A DNA stretch of 15,025 bases from Bacillota bacterium. Lineage in GTDB: Bacteria > Bacillota > Clostridia > Acetivibrionales > DSM-1351. Where the stretch lies: positions 1-15,025 of the forward strand of contig JAEVZU010000323.1 of assembly GCA_023392075.1 (NCBI GenBank). Direction: 5' to 3'. The notes below the pieces were generated by a model. That model ran no database searches. It was not told the origin of the DNA and worked only from the letters and a program-made list of their open reading frames with translations. Position 1 is the stretch's first letter. Each line of letters opens with the position of its first letter. Positions 14,257-15,025 of the stretch are shown one piece after another. A program made the translations under genes and the position numbers.

Positions 14257-15025
14257 TTAAACTTCAAAATCCATAACCAGTCTGTTTTTTTTGATTTCAG
14301 CTTCCGATAACATTTTCTTGATCTGTTCCTTGTTGTTTTTAAGTTTATTGCAGATTTGATCTGTCTGACCCATAAGTTTTTGAATCTGATACATATCGTC
14401 ACGGATTTTATCACGGACATTCAGATCTGTAAATATATTATCAAACCAAAAATCAACGGCTCTTGTAGTTGAGTCGATGCCGGCATATGCGCAGACATCA
14501 TACAAGTTTACATCTCTGAGTTCATTTTCAAAATCCTTCATAAGTGAACTAAGACGGTTGAGTTCAGCTTTTGCGTCATCGATATGATCATACTTTGCCA
14601 TATGGCTTAAAATACCTCCGCCTCCCCAGACATCATAAGTAGCCCAGCCCTCGGCACTTTTCAGATGATTTACCGCATTGGCGGCTGCGGATATAACACG
14701 GCTGGCAGCGTGCAGGGCCTCATCCGTTTCGGCAATTTGCTTTGTCAGCTCAAACTGCTGCCTTTCCAGTTCAGTATAGGAAGAAAAAGCCTGCTGACTG
14801 ATTTTGCTTTTAATTAAATTCTCACGTTGAATATATTCAGTATCAAACAGTCGTTTATCGGCGGCCAGTTCGCTTATTTTTTTTGCCAGTTCGGCTTTCT
14901 CCTGAGCCAGCTGCTTTACTCTTTCAGCCGCCTTGTCGTATTCCAGCTTGGCAGAAAGCATCTCCTGAGTTTCTTTATTGACTTTACCCTCATACAATCT
15001 GATCAATTTTAGTAAAGTATGGGAA
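14257..15025 (-). CDS. Coiled-coil hypothetical protein, N-terminus beyond window
   Basis: At least 256 codons including the stop are visible. The frame stays open past the TTG at 15006 to the window edge, and that TTG has no SD, so the true start lies outside the window. The visible N-terminal half is Glu/Lys/Ala-rich with long heptad-like stretches (LSAKLEYDKAAERVKQLAQE and onward), indicating a coiled coil. A Gly-rich break (YDVWGGGGILSHMAKYDHIDDAK) follows, then more helical sequence. No signal peptide or membrane segment is visible in this part. I do not recognise the family. Co-orientation with amj, 44 nt apart, hints at an envelope-related role, but this is only context. Confidence 0.7.
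   Translation of the reverse strand, partial: SHTLLKLIRLYEGKVNKETQEMLSAKLEYDKAAERVKQLAQEKAELAKKISELAADKRLFDTEYIQRENLIKSKISQQAFSSYTELERQQFELTKQIAETDEALHAASRVISAAANAVNHLKSAEGWATYDVWGGGGILSHMAKYDHIDDAKAELNRLSSLMKDFENELRDVNLYDVCAYAGIDSTTRAVDFWFDNIFTDLNVRDKIRDDMYQIQKLMGQTDQICNKLKNNKEQIKKMLSEAEIKKNRLVMDFEV

Noticed and set aside
1..15025. CRISPR arrays, insertion sequences, phage genes or attachment sites
   Set aside because: No regularly spaced direct repeats, transposase or integrase motifs, or duplicated tRNA 3' ends were seen.

Overview
The window reads like part of a low-G+C Firmicutes chromosome. A cellulolytic or saccharolytic anaerobic clostridium of the Ruminiclostridium / Clostridium cluster III kind is my best inference. 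The support is strong AGGAGG-type ribosome binding sites, use of TTG and GTG starts, AT-rich spacers, an [FeFe]-hydrogenase-like protein, a GH94 disaccharide phosphorylase under a LacI repressor, and an Amj-type lipid II flippase. No phage, IS element or CRISPR array is visible.

Layout. (1) Positions 1-1789, minus strand: tRNA-Gln(UUG), cut at its 3' end by the window edge and served by a perfect consensus promoter, then prfC (release factor 3) with its own promoter. (2) 2178-3836, plus strand: a TGS-domain/uridine-kinase-like protein ending at a GC-rich hairpin that lacks a U-tract. (3) 3896-7323, plus strand: a compact redox-signalling module made of a DRTGG-like protein, an RsbW-like GHKL ATPase, a sensory-type [FeFe]-hydrogenase-like protein (cluster cysteines kept, proton-relay cysteine replaced by Ala, no PAS domain), a second DRTGG-like protein and a PHP-domain phosphoesterase. 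The electron-transfer partners (NuoE/NuoF type) and the maturases HydE/F/G are not in the window. (4) 7340-9601, plus strand, closely spaced behind the module: MmcQ/YjbR-like protein, iron-sulfur-flavoprotein-like protein, solitary TfoX C-terminal domain, and a TrmH/SpoU RNA methyltransferase. (5) 9712-13193, plus strand: a LacI-family repressor and a GH94 phosphorylase, each preceded by a GGGAACGnTCCC operator, so the repressor probably controls both itself and the phosphorylase. (6) 13424-15025, minus strand: Amj-family flippase and a coiled-coil protein whose reading frame stays open to the window edge. A bidirectional terminator separates them from the GH94 gene.

The most interesting unexplained structure is the 123-nt spacer in front of the PHP gene. 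Its segment 6514-6523 is a perfect 10-nt complement of the Shine-Dalgarno and spacer at 6591-6600, and a second nested stem pairs 10 of 11 positions. Two local hairpins could form instead and would free the ribosome binding site. This looks like a translational switch inside the hydrogenase-linked operon. A mobile inverted-repeat element is the main alternative.

How the genes may work together: the hydrogenase-like protein could sense H2 or redox state and pass the signal to the GHKL ATPase and DRTGG proteins, with PHP output tuned separately by the RNA element. This is inference from domain content and gene order.
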